Shown piece after piece: positions 9,174 through 20,243 of a stretch of DNA of 64,000 nucleotides. This DNA comes from CAWGHZ01 sp963822575. Lineage in GTDB: Bacteria; Pseudomonadota; Alphaproteobacteria; MPNO01; DASWLB01. Numbering within the stretch: position 1 is the first letter of the stretch; each line of letters begins with the position of its first letter. The position numbers and the translations under genes are program-made. Under the pieces are notes generated by a model. The model did no database searches and was not told where the DNA came from. It was given only the letters and a program-made list of their open reading frames with translations. The DNA lies in contig CAWGHZ010000002.1 of the NCBI GenBank assembly GCA_963822575.1, positions 391,449 through 455,448 on the forward strand. The letters run 5' to 3'.

Positions 9174-9551
9174 GTGGCCGACATCACCCCCGCCGTCCCC
9201 GAGGGGCGCCAGCTCGTCGAGGGCTACGGCGAGGGGCGCTTCCGGATCGCGGGCGCGGTGCACGAAGGCTCGGTGATCGTGTTCGCCGACCGGACCGTCG
9301 CCTGGGCCGCCGCTACGCTCGCCGACGCCACGGCCCAAGGCCTCGACGAAGTGTTCCGCGCCGCCGCCGGGCTCGATTTGCTGCTGCTCGGCTGCGGGGC
9401 GCGGATGGCGCCGCCCCCGCCCGACCTGCGCACCGCCCTGCGCGCCGCCGGGGTGGCGCTCGAGACGATGGACACCGGCGCCGCCTGCCGCACTTTCAAC
9501 GTGCTTCTGGCCGAGGAGCGCCGCGTTGCCGCCGCCCTGATCGCCGTGTAA
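9174..9551 (+). CDS. Mth938/DUF498-domain protein
   Basis: 125 aa from a GTG 5 bases after the secF stop (VADITPAVPEGRQ). The frame is open to 9123, inside secF, but a start there would overlap the secF tail. The fold signature DLLLLGCGARM and the later GVALETMDTGAACRTFNVLLAEERRVAAALI match the Mth938-like/NDUFAF3 family, which is often found directly after secF in alphaproteobacteria. Its function is unknown in bacteria. Confidence 0.85.
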   Translation: MADITPAVPEGRQLVEGYGEGRFRIAGAVHEGSVIVFADRTVAWAAATLADATAQGLDEVFRAAAGLDLLLLGCGARMAPPPPDLRTALRAAGVALETMDTGAACRTFNVLLAEERRVAAALIAV

Positions 9552-9628
9552 CCGTCCCGCAAGAAAAGCCCAGGGATTCGGCCGCCGCCCGCCTTTCGCG
9601 GCCGGCCAATTCCGTGTATTTACCGCCC

Positions 9629-10783
9629 ATGGAGCCCATCGTCGACACGTCCGCGCTGCGGGCGCTGTGCCAGCGCCTGTCAAAATCCCGTTTCGTCACC
9701 GTCGATACCGAGTTCATCCGCGACCGCACCTACTGGCCGCAGCTCTGCCTGGTGCAGCTTGCGGGCGAGGACGAGGCCGCGGCGATCGATGCGCTCGCGC
9801 CCGACATCGAGCTCAAGTCGTTGTTCGACCTCCTGACCGCGCCCAAGCCGCTCAAGGTGTTCCATGCCGCGCGCCAGGATATCGAGATCTTCTACCATTT
9901 GTCCGGCCATATCCCTGCGCCGCTGTTCGATACCCAGATCGCCGCGATGGTGTGCGGCTTCGGGGATTCCGTGGCGTACGAGACCTTGGCGTCGCGGCTC
10001 GCCAAGGCGCGGATCGACAAGTCGATGCGCTTCACCGACTGGTCGCGCCGGCCGCTGACGACGAAGCAGCTCTCCTACGCCATCTCGGACGTGACCCACC
10101 TCCGCATCGTCTACGAGAAGCTCGCCCGCCGGCTCGAGGAGAGCGAGCGGGAAAGCTGGGTGGCGGAGGAGATGGCGGTGCTCACCTCGCCCGCCACCTA
10201 TGACATCGACCCGCGCGAGGCGTGGCGGCGCCTCAAGAGCCGCAGCGCCAAGCCGCGCTACCTCGCCGTGCTGCGCGAGCTCGCCGCCTGGCGCGAGGAG
10301 GAGGCGCGCCGGCGCAACCTGCCGCGCAACCGGGTGCTGCGCGACGAGACGCTGAAGGAGGTGGCGGCGCACGAGCCGCGTACGGCCGAGGAGCTGACCC
10401 ATCTGCGCTCGCTCGGCCGCGGCCAGGCGTCGGGCGAGATGGGCCGCGGCATCCTCGCCGCGGTCGCGAAGGGGCTGGCCGTCCCTGAGGACGAGTGCCC
10501 CGAGCAGTCCGAACCGGCGCACGGCGACGGGGCGAACGGCGCGTCGGTCGAGCTCTTGCGCGTGCTCCTCAAGATGAAGTGCGAGCGCCACCATGTGGCG
10601 CAGAAGCTGGTCGCCTCGGCCGCCGACATCGAGGCCATCGCCGACAGCGACGACGCCGACGTCGCCGCGCTCACCGGCTGGCGGCGCGAGGTGTTCGGCG
10701 AGGACGCGCTGGCGCTGAAGCACGGCAAGCTCGGCCTCACCGCCGAGGGCAACAAGGTGCGGATGGTCAAGCTCGGCGGGTGA
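9629..10783 (+). CDS. rnd: Ribonuclease D
   Basis: 384 aa from the ATG at 9629; an in-frame ATG at 9614 would add 5 residues. RNase D is a 3'-5' exonuclease that trims tRNA and other RNA precursors. The DEDD-type exonuclease domain begins FVTVDTEFIRDRTYWP (Asp26, Glu28). FHAARQDIEIF and SYAISDVTHLRIVYEKL carry the other acidic residues and the tyrosine. An HRDC-type domain follows in the C-terminal half. Confidence 0.95.
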   Translation: MEPIVDTSALRALCQRLSKSRFVTVDTEFIRDRTYWPQLCLVQLAGEDEAAAIDALAPDIELKSLFDLLTAPKPLKVFHAARQDIEIFYHLSGHIPAPLFDTQIAAMVCGFGDSVAYETLASRLAKARIDKSMRFTDWSRRPLTTKQLSYAISDVTHLRIVYEKLARRLEESERESWVAEEMAVLTSPATYDIDPREAWRRLKSRSAKPRYLAVLRELAAWREEEARRRNLPRNRVLRDETLKEVAAHEPRTAEELTHLRSLGRGQASGEMGRGILAAVAKGLAVPEDECPEQSEPAHGDGANGASVELLRVLLKMKCERHHVAQKLVASAADIEAIADSDDADVAALTGWRREVFGEDALALKHGKLGLTAEGNKVRMVKLGG

Positions 10784-10786
10784 ACC

Positions 10787-11488
10787 ATGACCGACCGGCG
10801 CGCCGTCGCCATTCGCCACGTCGCCTTCGAGGATCTGGGCACGCTCGGCGCCGTGCTCGTCGGGCGCGGCATGGCCGTCGATTACGTCGAGGCGGGCGCA
10901 AACGATTTCGCGCCGGTGGGCGATCCAGACCTGCTGGTCGTGCTCGGCGGGCCGATCGGGGCGTGCGACGACGCCGACTACCCGTTCCTGGCCGCCGAGG
11001 CCGCGCTGATCCAAAGGCGCCTCGCCGCCGGGCGGCCGACGCTCGGCATCTGCCTCGGCGCCCAGCTCTTGGCCCGCGCCTTGGGGGCTCGGGTCTTCCG
11101 GAATCCGGTGAAGGAGATCGGCTGGGCGCCTGTCGAACTCACCCAGGCCGGCCGGGCCTCCTGTCTTGCCGGGCTCGACGGCCATCCCGTGCTGCACTGG
11201 CACGGCGACACGTTCGACCTGCCCGAGGGCGCGACCTTGCTCGCCTCGACGCCGGCCTGCCGCAACCAGGCGTTCGCCTGGGCCCCGGCCGCGCTCGGGT
11301 TGCAGTTCCACGTCGAAGTGACCGCGTCCGGGCTTGAGCGCTGGCTGGTCGGCCATACGGTGGAGATCGCGGCGACCCCGGGCGTCACGGTGGCGGGGCT
11401 GCGCGCCGACACGGCGCGCTACGGCGCCGCGCTGGAAGAGGCCGGCGCGGCGGTCCTCGAAAGCTGGCTCGGCTCTGTCGGGCTGTAG
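10787..11488 (+). CDS. Class I glutamine amidotransferase
   Basis: 233 aa stand-alone amidotransferase resembling the GMP-synthase glutaminase domain. The nucleophile Cys is in GICLGAQLLARALGA and the His-X-Glu in LQFHVEV. It starts 3 bases after the rnd stop. The ammonia acceptor is unknown; proteins of this group include gamma-glutamyl hydrolases of polyamine and peptide catabolism. Confidence 0.85.
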   Translation: MTDRRAVAIRHVAFEDLGTLGAVLVGRGMAVDYVEAGANDFAPVGDPDLLVVLGGPIGACDDADYPFLAAEAALIQRRLAAGRPTLGICLGAQLLARALGARVFRNPVKEIGWAPVELTQAGRASCLAGLDGHPVLHWHGDTFDLPEGATLLASTPACRNQAFAWAPAALGLQFHVEVTASGLERWLVGHTVEIAATPGVTVAGLRADTARYGAALEEAGAAVLESWLGSVGL

Positions 11489-11541
11489 CCCGACGGCCCC
11501 GTTCGTGTAAGATCGCGCCAAATTCATCTCGGGAGGATGAC

Positions 11542-12531
11542 GTGAAGCTCTGCCTGTACCAGGCCTCGGCCAAAGGGAAGATCGAGCCGGGGCTGATCAC
11601 CGACCGCGGCGTGGTGTCGATCGCCTCGGCCGCGCGCAGATTCTCCGGCCGCACGCCGCAGGAAACGATGGTCGGCATCATCGACAACTACGCCAAGCTG
11701 AAACCGGCGCTCCAGAAGCTCGAGAAGTCGGGCAAGGCCACGCCGCTCAACAAGGTGAAGCTCAAGGCGCCGCTGCCGCGCCCGGGCAAGATCCTCGCCT
11801 GCATCGGCAATTACTGGGAGCATCAGGAGCGCGAGCCGCGCGAGCCCAACATGTTCCTCAAGAACCCCGACTGCGTGATCGGGCCGGGCGACACGATCAC
11901 CCTGCCGCGCTTCACCGAGCCGGTGGTGTTCCACCACGAGGCCGAGCTCGCCATCGTGTTCAAGGGGCCGGCGAAGGCCGTGTCGCAGAAGAACTGGCGC
12001 CGCGCCGTGTTCGGCTATACCGGCATGATCGACGTCTCGGCCCGCGGCGAGGGGCGCTTCACCTGGAAGCGCGGCTCGTGGATGGGCAAGTCGTTCGACA
12101 CGTTCGGCCCGATGGGCCCGTGCATCACCACGGCGGACGAGATCCGCGACCCGAACAAGCTGCACGTCCGGTTCTGGAACGACGGCCAGCTCCGCCACGA
12201 CTACACCACCGACGACATGGAAAACCGCGTGCCCAAGCTGGTCGAATGGGCGTCGACCATCATGACCCTCAACTCGGGCGACGTGCTGATGTGCGGCACC
12301 AACCACGAGGGGCTGGGGCCGCTGCAGGACGGCGAGAAGGTGACGTTCGAGGTCGAGAAGATCGGCACGATGTCGCTCAAGGTGAAGGACCCGCTCAAGC
12401 GCAAGTGGGAGCGCGGCGTCTATATGGGCCCCAACTCCACCAACCCGGAGGCGGTGCGCCGCGAGCGCGAGCGCGCCGAGCGCGAGAAGTCGATCGAGCG
12501 CGCCAAGCTCGAGGGCGCCGCGGGCGGGTGA
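11542..12531 (+). CDS. Fumarylacetoacetate hydrolase (FAH) family protein
   Basis: 329 aa. The C-terminal two-thirds is the FAH fold: PGKILACIGNYWEH, a metal-binding region HHEAELAIVF, then SFDTFGPMGPCI and LNSGDVLMCGTNHEG. Members cleave C-C bonds or tautomerise beta-diketo acids in aromatic and sugar-acid catabolism. The substrate cannot be read from sequence. A lysine-rich C-terminal tail (residues 290-329) is unusual. A good Shine-Dalgarno (GGGAGG) precedes the ATG. Confidence 0.86.
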   Translation: MKLCLYQASAKGKIEPGLITDRGVVSIASAARRFSGRTPQETMVGIIDNYAKLKPALQKLEKSGKATPLNKVKLKAPLPRPGKILACIGNYWEHQEREPREPNMFLKNPDCVIGPGDTITLPRFTEPVVFHHEAELAIVFKGPAKAVSQKNWRRAVFGYTGMIDVSARGEGRFTWKRGSWMGKSFDTFGPMGPCITTADEIRDPNKLHVRFWNDGQLRHDYTTDDMENRVPKLVEWASTIMTLNSGDVLMCGTNHEGLGPLQDGEKVTFEVEKIGTMSLKVKDPLKRKWERGVYMGPNSTNPEAVRRERERAEREKSIERAKLEGAAGG

Positions 12532-12629
12532 TCCCGGCCGGCGCGACATTGCGCCACGCTTGAGCGAGATCAAGTTGTGGACAGAATCGTCCTCTATCGT
12601 TCCGACGGTGCGAACGAAAGGGGGAGACG

Positions 12630-13973
12630 ATGGTGTTGTCACGATCTCGCTTTGCGATCCTGTCCGTCCTGACGGTGGTGGCGCTGGCCGCCATGCCGGT
12701 CCGCGAGGCATGGGCCGTGCCGAGCTTCGCGCGCCAGACCGGGCTCGGCTGCAGCGCGTGCCATACCGCCTATCCCGCGCTCAACGCCTTCGGACGCGAA
12801 TTCAAGCTGCGCGGCTACACCCTCGGCGCGGCGGGCGGCGGCTATCCGCCGCTTGCCCTGATGTTCCAGCCCGGCTTCACCCACACCGCCAAGACCCAGG
12901 AGCCGAAGCCCGACGGCTTTCCGGACGGATTCAACGGTAACAACAACACGGCGCTGTCGCAGGCGAGCCTGTTCTACGGCGGGCGCATCTACGACAAGCT
13001 AGGCGCGTTCGCGCAGCTCACCTATAGCGGCACCGCCGACCGGCTCGCCTGGGACAACACCGACATCCGCTACGCCAACGACGCGACGCTCGCCGGCAAG
13101 GCGCTGCTCTACGGCTTCACGCTGAACAACAATCCCACCGTCGAGGACCCGTGGAACACGCTGCCCGCCTGGGGCTATCCCTTCGCGTCGAGCGACTTCC
13201 AGCCCGGCCCGGCGGCGTCGACCCTGATCGACGGCGGGCTCGGCCAGGAGGCGGCGGGGTTCGGCGGCTACGTGCAGTGGAACGGCCTGATCTATGCCGA
13301 GCTCTCGGGCTATCGCAGCCTGTCGCGCGACACGCTCAACTTCCTGGGGGCCGACCCGAACACGGACACGATCGACGGCGTCGCGCCCTATTGGCGCGTG
13401 GAACTGCAGAAGACGTTCGGCAACCACTACGTTTCGGTCGGGACGTTCGGGCTCGTGGCTGACACCTATCCCGGCCGCGACCAATCGCAGGGGACGGACC
13501 GGAGGGTCGATCTCGGGCTCGACGCGCAATACCAGTTCAGCCTCGCGCCGCACGATATCGGCGTGTATTTGCGCTGGATTCACGAGACCGCCGACTGGAA
13601 CGCCCGCCTGCCGCTCGCCCAAACGTCGAATGGGCACGACACGCTCGACGATGTGAGCCTGACCGGCTCGTACCTTTACGATCAGACCTACGGGGCGGAC
13701 GTCGGCTTCCACACGGTTTCGGGCGGCAAGGACGCCACCCTCTATGGCAGCCGGACCGGCAGCCCCGACACCCAAAGCGCGACCTTCCAGCTCGACTGGC
13801 TACCGTTCAACAAGTCGGGAGGTCCCTCGTTGTGGACCTGGTTCAACCCCAAATTCATCCTCCAGTACACCACGTATTTCCATTTCGACGGCGCCGGCAC
13901 GAACTATGACGGCATGGGCCGCAACGCGGGCGACAACGACACGTTCTACGCAATGGTATGGTTGCCTTTATGA
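12630..13973 (+). CDS. Monohaem cytochrome c-porin fusion, Cyc2-like
   Basis: 447 aa. A signal peptide (residues 1-29, ending AWA) is followed at once by a single haem site: FARQTGLGCSACH with CSACH at 41-45, then PALNAFGREFKLRGY. The remaining 380 or so residues are Gly/Tyr/Asn-rich with alternating short strands and end in AMVWLPL, as expected for an outer-membrane beta barrel. Cyc2 iron oxidases share this layout: one N-terminal CXXCH, a 'P-L-FG-FK-GY' linker and a porin. The ATG has a GGGGGAG Shine-Dalgarno. The stop overlaps the next cytochrome gene (ATGA). The architecture is well supported; Fe(II) or other extracellular electron transfer is inference. Confidence 0.68.
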   Translation: MVLSRSRFAILSVLTVVALAAMPVREAWAVPSFARQTGLGCSACHTAYPALNAFGREFKLRGYTLGAAGGGYPPLALMFQPGFTHTAKTQEPKPDGFPDGFNGNNNTALSQASLFYGGRIYDKLGAFAQLTYSGTADRLAWDNTDIRYANDATLAGKALLYGFTLNNNPTVEDPWNTLPAWGYPFASSDFQPGPAASTLIDGGLGQEAAGFGGYVQWNGLIYAELSGYRSLSRDTLNFLGADPNTDTIDGVAPYWRVELQKTFGNHYVSVGTFGLVADTYPGRDQSQGTDRRVDLGLDAQYQFSLAPHDIGVYLRWIHETADWNARLPLAQTSNGHDTLDDVSLTGSYLYDQTYGADVGFHTVSGGKDATLYGSRTGSPDTQSATFQLDWLPFNKSGGPSLWTWFNPKFILQYTTYFHFDGAGTNYDGMGRNAGDNDTFYAMVWLPL

Positions 13974-14437
13974 AATCGCTGATCGGGATCGCAGCCGCGG
14001 CAGTTTTCGCCGCCGCGACCGCGTCTGCCGCCGATCTCGCGGCCGGAAAGCGCGTTTACGATCACACCTGCGCCGCCTGCCACGGCCTCACCGGCCTCGG
14101 CGCCTTCCCCAGCATGCCGGACCTCCGCAAGAAGGGCGGCGTGCTGGCCCAGCCGGACAGTGTGCTGCTCGACCGGATCGAGCACGGCTACAAGGGACCG
14201 GGCTCACAGATGGCGATGCCGCCCAAGGGCGGCAACGCAAGCCTCACCCGCAATGACCTCGCGAACGCGCTCGCCTGGATGCATCACGAATTCGGCGTTT
14301 CCGCCGCGTCCCGTTCCGGAGTGGGCTCCGCATCGCGAAGCGAGGCGGCCGACGGCAACCAAGCGGCCACGGGACGTCCCATGATGGGGCAGGGGATGAT
14401 GGGGCACGGCATGAGCGGCGGCATGATGGGCCGCTGA
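13970..14437 (+). CDS. Periplasmic class I cytochrome c with Met-rich tail
   Basis: 155 aa. Signal peptide 1-21 (ATASA|ADLAAG), then CAACHGLTGLGAFPSMPDL with CAACH at 34-38, and MAMPPKGG near 78-85 as the likely Met ligand region. After the haem domain comes a low-complexity tail ending MMGQGMMGHGMSGGMMGR, which could bind copper or another soft metal. The ATG overlaps the stop of the cytochrome-porin, so the two are coupled and the protein may take electrons from it. Confidence 0.85.
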   Translation: MKSLIGIAAAAVFAAATASAADLAAGKRVYDHTCAACHGLTGLGAFPSMPDLRKKGGVLAQPDSVLLDRIEHGYKGPGSQMAMPPKGGNASLTRNDLANALAWMHHEFGVSAASRSGVGSASRSEAADGNQAATGRPMMGQGMMGHGMSGGMMGR

Positions 14438-14473
14438 CGGCTTCGATCGGGCCTGCCGCCGAGGAGCGAAGGA

Positions 14474-14860
14474 ATGGCGTACTACCTGAACAGGACGATT
14501 GCGGCGACGTTCGACGATGCGGTCGCGCGCGTGTTCGACGCGTTGAAGGCGCAAGGATTCGGAGTCCTCACCGACATCGACGTGCAGGACACGATGAAGA
14601 AGAAGCTGAACGCCGCGTTCCGTCCCTACCGCATCCTGGGCGCCTGCAACCCCCCGCTTGCCCTTAGGGCGCTGGAGGCCGAGGACAAGATCGGCACGAT
14701 GCTGCCCTGCAACGTGATCGTGCAAGAACTCGGTGCCGGCAAGGTCGAGGTGGCGACCATCGACCCTGAAATCGCGATGCAAGCCGTCGGCAACCCGGCG
14801 CTCTCCGCGCTCGCGGCCGAGGTACGTGGCCGGCTGCAAAAGGTCCTCGACGCCCTGTAG
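14474..14860 (+). CDS. DUF302 domain protein
   Basis: 128 aa, no signal peptide. The DUF302 fold is recognisable from TFDDAVARVFDALKAQGFGVLTDID, the central FRPYRILGACNPPLA and MLPCNVIVQE. DUF302 proteins are small cytoplasmic or periplasmic proteins of unknown role, often next to metal- or sulfur-redox genes. It lies 36 bases after the cytochrome gene with a GAAGGA site before the ATG, so it is probably in the same operon. Confidence 0.85.
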   Translation: MAYYLNRTIAATFDDAVARVFDALKAQGFGVLTDIDVQDTMKKKLNAAFRPYRILGACNPPLALRALEAEDKIGTMLPCNVIVQELGAGKVEVATIDPEIAMQAVGNPALSALAAEVRGRLQKVLDAL

Positions 14861-14893
14861 GGTTCGGCCCCGAGGTCCGTCAGCGGTCCGACG

Positions 14894-17228
<2,335 letters not shown>

Positions 17229-17475
17229 TATTCGTCTCCCTAGCGGTCGGCCGGGGCAGATCGCGCCGGCCCGTTCTTGGCGCCATTCTGCCTCGCCTCG
17301 CGCGGCTTTCCAAGCCCCGGCGCGCGGCCGGTTGGACTTGCCTTCGGCGCCGCGGGCGGGCAAGCTTGGCCGAATGTGCTGGTTGGCGTCGTCAAATCCC
17401 GCACTCTAATCCCACCCACGGAGAACACGCGATCCGGACGTTTAACCCGATTGACCTTAACAGGGAGACATCACC

Positions 17476-18492
17476 ATGAAGATGATTCGAACACTGCCGC
17501 TCGCGGCGGCAATGGTGAGTGCGCTGGCACTGGGAGCGCCGGCGCAAGCGGAGATGGAGAAGACATCGCTGGCCCTGCCGGCGACGACGATCACGTTCCT
17601 TCCGGTCTACGTGGCCGAGGACATGGGCTTCTGGAAGAAGGTCGGGCTCGACGTCGCGCTGCACAACATCCGCGGCATGGGCGCGACCAACGCCATGCTC
17701 GCCGGCAGCGTCGATTTCACCGTCCAGTCGGGTCCGAGCCTGATCCGAGGCAATATCCGCGGTCGCAAGATGCTGGGCATCGCGCTGATGGCGGACGGAG
17801 TGGCGTTCGAGATCGACGTGAGCAAGCACGCCAAGGGTTACGATCTCAAGGCTCCGCTCGCCAAGCGCATGGCGTGGTTGAAGGGCAAGAAGGTCTCGGT
17901 CGATTCGCCCAACACGGTCGTGGATATCGTGCTGCGCTACTTCGCCGCCAAGGCGGACCTCGACGCCAAGCGCGACATGACGGAGACCTACATGCAGCCG
18001 ACCGAGGCGATCGCCGCGCTGAATTCCGGCGCGATCGACGCAGCCGTGCTGAACTTCCCGTGGAGCGAGACGGCGAAGCGCCAAGGCGGCGTCCTGCTCG
18101 CGAGCGGGCTGCACGACGTTCCCGAGCTTCTGCCGACCATTGCGACGACCACCACCACGCGGCAGGGGTTCTGCGACGATCATGCGTCGATTTGCGACAA
18201 GCTCGCGCACGGCTACGTGATGGCGCACAAATTCATCCACGAGCATCAAAAGGAGGCGCTCCAGGTCGCGCTCAAGCGGATGCCTCAGGCCAACAAGACC
18301 GATCTCGAGATGTCCATGAAGCAATTGATCGGCACCATGCCGGTCGTGCCGCGCTACGACGTATCTAACTTCAAGCACGCCCAGCAGTTCATGATCTTCG
18401 GCGGGATGCTGCGCAAGGACGAGGCGCGTACTTCGTTCAACGACTTCTTCACCAACAAGTACGTCGACAAGTTCGCGAAGCCGACGATGTAG
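17476..18492 (+). CDS. ABC transporter substrate-binding protein, SsuA/NMT1-like
   Basis: 338 aa with a signal peptide (residues 1-25, ending AQA). It has the type 2 periplasmic fold of nitrate/sulfonate/taurine binding proteins: FLPVYVAEDMGFWKKVGLDV, then GATNAMLAGSVDFTVQSGPS and LNSGAIDAAVLNFPW. No permease or ATPase gene is adjacent, so its transporter must be elsewhere. The Shine-Dalgarno is AGGGAG before the ATG. Confidence 0.85.
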   Translation: MKMIRTLPLAAAMVSALALGAPAQAEMEKTSLALPATTITFLPVYVAEDMGFWKKVGLDVALHNIRGMGATNAMLAGSVDFTVQSGPSLIRGNIRGRKMLGIALMADGVAFEIDVSKHAKGYDLKAPLAKRMAWLKGKKVSVDSPNTVVDIVLRYFAAKADLDAKRDMTETYMQPTEAIAALNSGAIDAAVLNFPWSETAKRQGGVLLASGLHDVPELLPTIATTTTTRQGFCDDHASICDKLAHGYVMAHKFIHEHQKEALQVALKRMPQANKTDLEMSMKQLIGTMPVVPRYDVSNFKHAQQFMIFGGMLRKDEARTSFNDFFTNKYVDKFAKPTM

Positions 18493-18513
18493 CCATCCGC
18501 ATATTCCTCGCCC

Positions 18514-18634
18514 CGTCATTGCGAGGAGCCAGGGCCCCCATTCGGCGCTTGCGCCGAATGGGGGCCCGCCAGCGACGAAGCGATCCAGAATCCCGAGACG
18601 GCTCTGGATCGCTTCGCTTCGCTCGCAATGGCGG
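18514..18634. repeat. REP-like palindromic intergenic repeat, copy 1
   Basis: The ends CCGTCATTGCGAG and CTCGCAATGGCGG form an inverted pair. Inside lie a second inverted pair (GAAGCGATCCAGA / TCTGGATCGCTTC) and a long GC hairpin at 18531-18568. It sits between the convergent binding-protein and alcohol-dehydrogenase genes and shares its ends with the repeat at 34546-34618. Confidence 0.75.
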
Positions 18635-18639
18635 ATGCC

Positions 18640-19725
18640 TTACGGCACCACGACGATGTTGACGAACCCGCCGTTGTTCGAGCCGACGTCGGCGATGGCG
18701 TCGTTGATGCGGTCCAGCGCGTAGGCGCGGGTCTCGAAAACGGAAAGATCGACGAGGCCCGCCGCGAACAGGGCGGCCATGCGCTCGCCCTCGGCCACCG
18801 TGAACCAGTTCGAACCGCGATAGCCGAGCGCGTTGACCATGAACGCCATCGGGGGGATCGGCAGATCCTCGCCCAGCGCACCGATATTGACCGCCATGCC
18901 GCCGCGCCGGAGCCCCATCAGCGCGTCCGCGGTGTGGTTCGACGGCGTGCCGCGGGCGAGCCCGTCGATCAGAAGGTCGACGCCGATGCCGCCGGTCGCC
19001 TCGCGGATTCTGGGCGCGATCGGCGTGCCGTCGATGACGACGGGCGCGATCCGGTGGGGCGCCAGCGCGCGGATGCGTTCGAGCCGCGCTTCGTTGCGCG
19101 CGACCGGCACGATGCGTGCGAGCCCGAGCGCCAGGGCGAACAGCACCGCGTGCACGCCGAGCGTGCCAGTGCCGCCGACGATGGCGAGCGTGTCGCCCGC
19201 CTTCGCCGCCCCGGTCCGGAGCGCGCCGTAGGCGGTGCCGAGATAGCCGAACCGCGCGCCGATCTCGAAGCTCACATTGTCGGGAAGCTTCACCAGATTG
19301 GCGGCGGGGGCGGTCATGTACTCGCAGAACCCGCCATGCGGCCACCGGTCGAGCAGCGCCTCCGAGCCCGGCCGGAAGCCGAAATAGCCCTGCAGGGCGC
19401 CGATCTCGCAATAGAGCGGCATGCCGCCCCGGCAGTAATGGCAGGCGCCGCAATACAGCGCCGGGTTGACGTAGACCCGGTCGCCCTGGGCGATGCCGTA
19501 GACGCCCTCGCCGATCTCCGCCACCTCGCCTGCGGTGTCGAGCCCGAACACGGCAGGCAGGCGCGGCAGGATGCGCCAGGTCTTGGACCCGACGATGTTG
19601 CGCAGGTTGGGGACGATGCCGCAGGCGCGCACGCGGACGACGACATCGCCGGCGCGCGGGCGGGGCCGCGCGATCTCGGCGATGCGGAAGGGTCCGCCCG
19701 GCTCGTCGAGCAGGGCGGCGCGCAT
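18640..19725 (-). CDS. Zinc-binding alcohol dehydrogenase-like protein (MDR family)
   Basis: 361 aa from the ATG at 19725. The medium-chain dehydrogenase fold is clear: GLDTAGEVAEIGEGV, then a Cys-rich segment YCGACHYCRGGMPLYC like the structural-zinc lobe, and a Rossmann motif GGTGTLGVHAVL. It starts 2 bases after the VOC gene stop, so the two are probably co-transcribed. The substrate is unknown. Confidence 0.85.
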   Translation of the reverse strand: MRAALLDEPGGPFRIAEIARPRPRAGDVVVRVRACGIVPNLRNIVGSKTWRILPRLPAVFGLDTAGEVAEIGEGVYGIAQGDRVYVNPALYCGACHYCRGGMPLYCEIGALQGYFGFRPGSEALLDRWPHGGFCEYMTAPAANLVKLPDNVSFEIGARFGYLGTAYGALRTGAAKAGDTLAIVGGTGTLGVHAVLFALALGLARIVPVARNEARLERIRALAPHRIAPVVIDGTPIAPRIREATGGIGVDLLIDGLARGTPSNHTADALMGLRRGGMAVNIGALGEDLPIPPMAFMVNALGYRGSNWFTVAEGERMAALFAAGLVDLSVFETRAYALDRINDAIADVGSNNGGFVNIVVVP

Positions 19726-19727
19726 GT

Positions 19728-20150
19728 TCAGACGGGCTCGACCCGCTCGAGCTTCGCCATCTCCTCGGCGGTGCGCGGCCGCGCCATGTCCTTGTCGATC
19801 TCGCGCATGGCGCTGGTCATGTCGAAGCGGTTGCCGTCCGGGTCCTTCGCCGCGTCCTCGACATAGGGCCTGTCGCGGCCGGGCTGGAAGATGTCGATGC
19901 CGCGCTCGCCCAGCTTGGAATAGATGGCGTCCTTCTCGTCGGCCTCGATGGTGAAGCCGAAATGGTTGATGCCCATCGGCATCTTCTCGGTGCGGCTCCA
20001 CAGCAGCGCCACGTCCATGTAGCCGTCGGTGATCCACACCGCGCCGCGCCCGGTCTTGCCGGTGATCTTCATCCCGAACACGTCCTTGTAGAACGCGGCG
20101 AGCTTGTCCGGGTCCTTCGTGAATATCGCGATGTGCTTGATCTTGGCCAT
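19728..20150 (-). CDS. VOC-family (glyoxalase/bleomycin resistance) protein
   Basis: 140 aa from the ATG at 20150, which has a GGGAGGG Shine-Dalgarno. The vicinal-oxygen-chelate fold shows HIAIFTKDPDKLAAFYKDVFGM, then INHFGFTI and DPDGNRFDM, covering the usual metal-site strands. Members include dioxygenases, glyoxalases and resistance proteins. It is paired with the dehydrogenase downstream. Confidence 0.85.
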   Translation of the reverse strand: MAKIKHIAIFTKDPDKLAAFYKDVFGMKITGKTGRGAVWITDGYMDVALLWSRTEKMPMGINHFGFTIEADEKDAIYSKLGERGIDIFQPGRDRPYVEDAAKDPDGNRFDMTSAMREIDKDMARPRTAEEMAKLERVEPV

Positions 20151-20243
20151 GTCGCCCTCCCGGCGTATCGTGTGCGCCGATCTTCGGCCCAAAGAACGAA
20201 CCCTGTCAATCGAGCGCCGGCCGGGGAGAGTTGGGGGAAGCGC

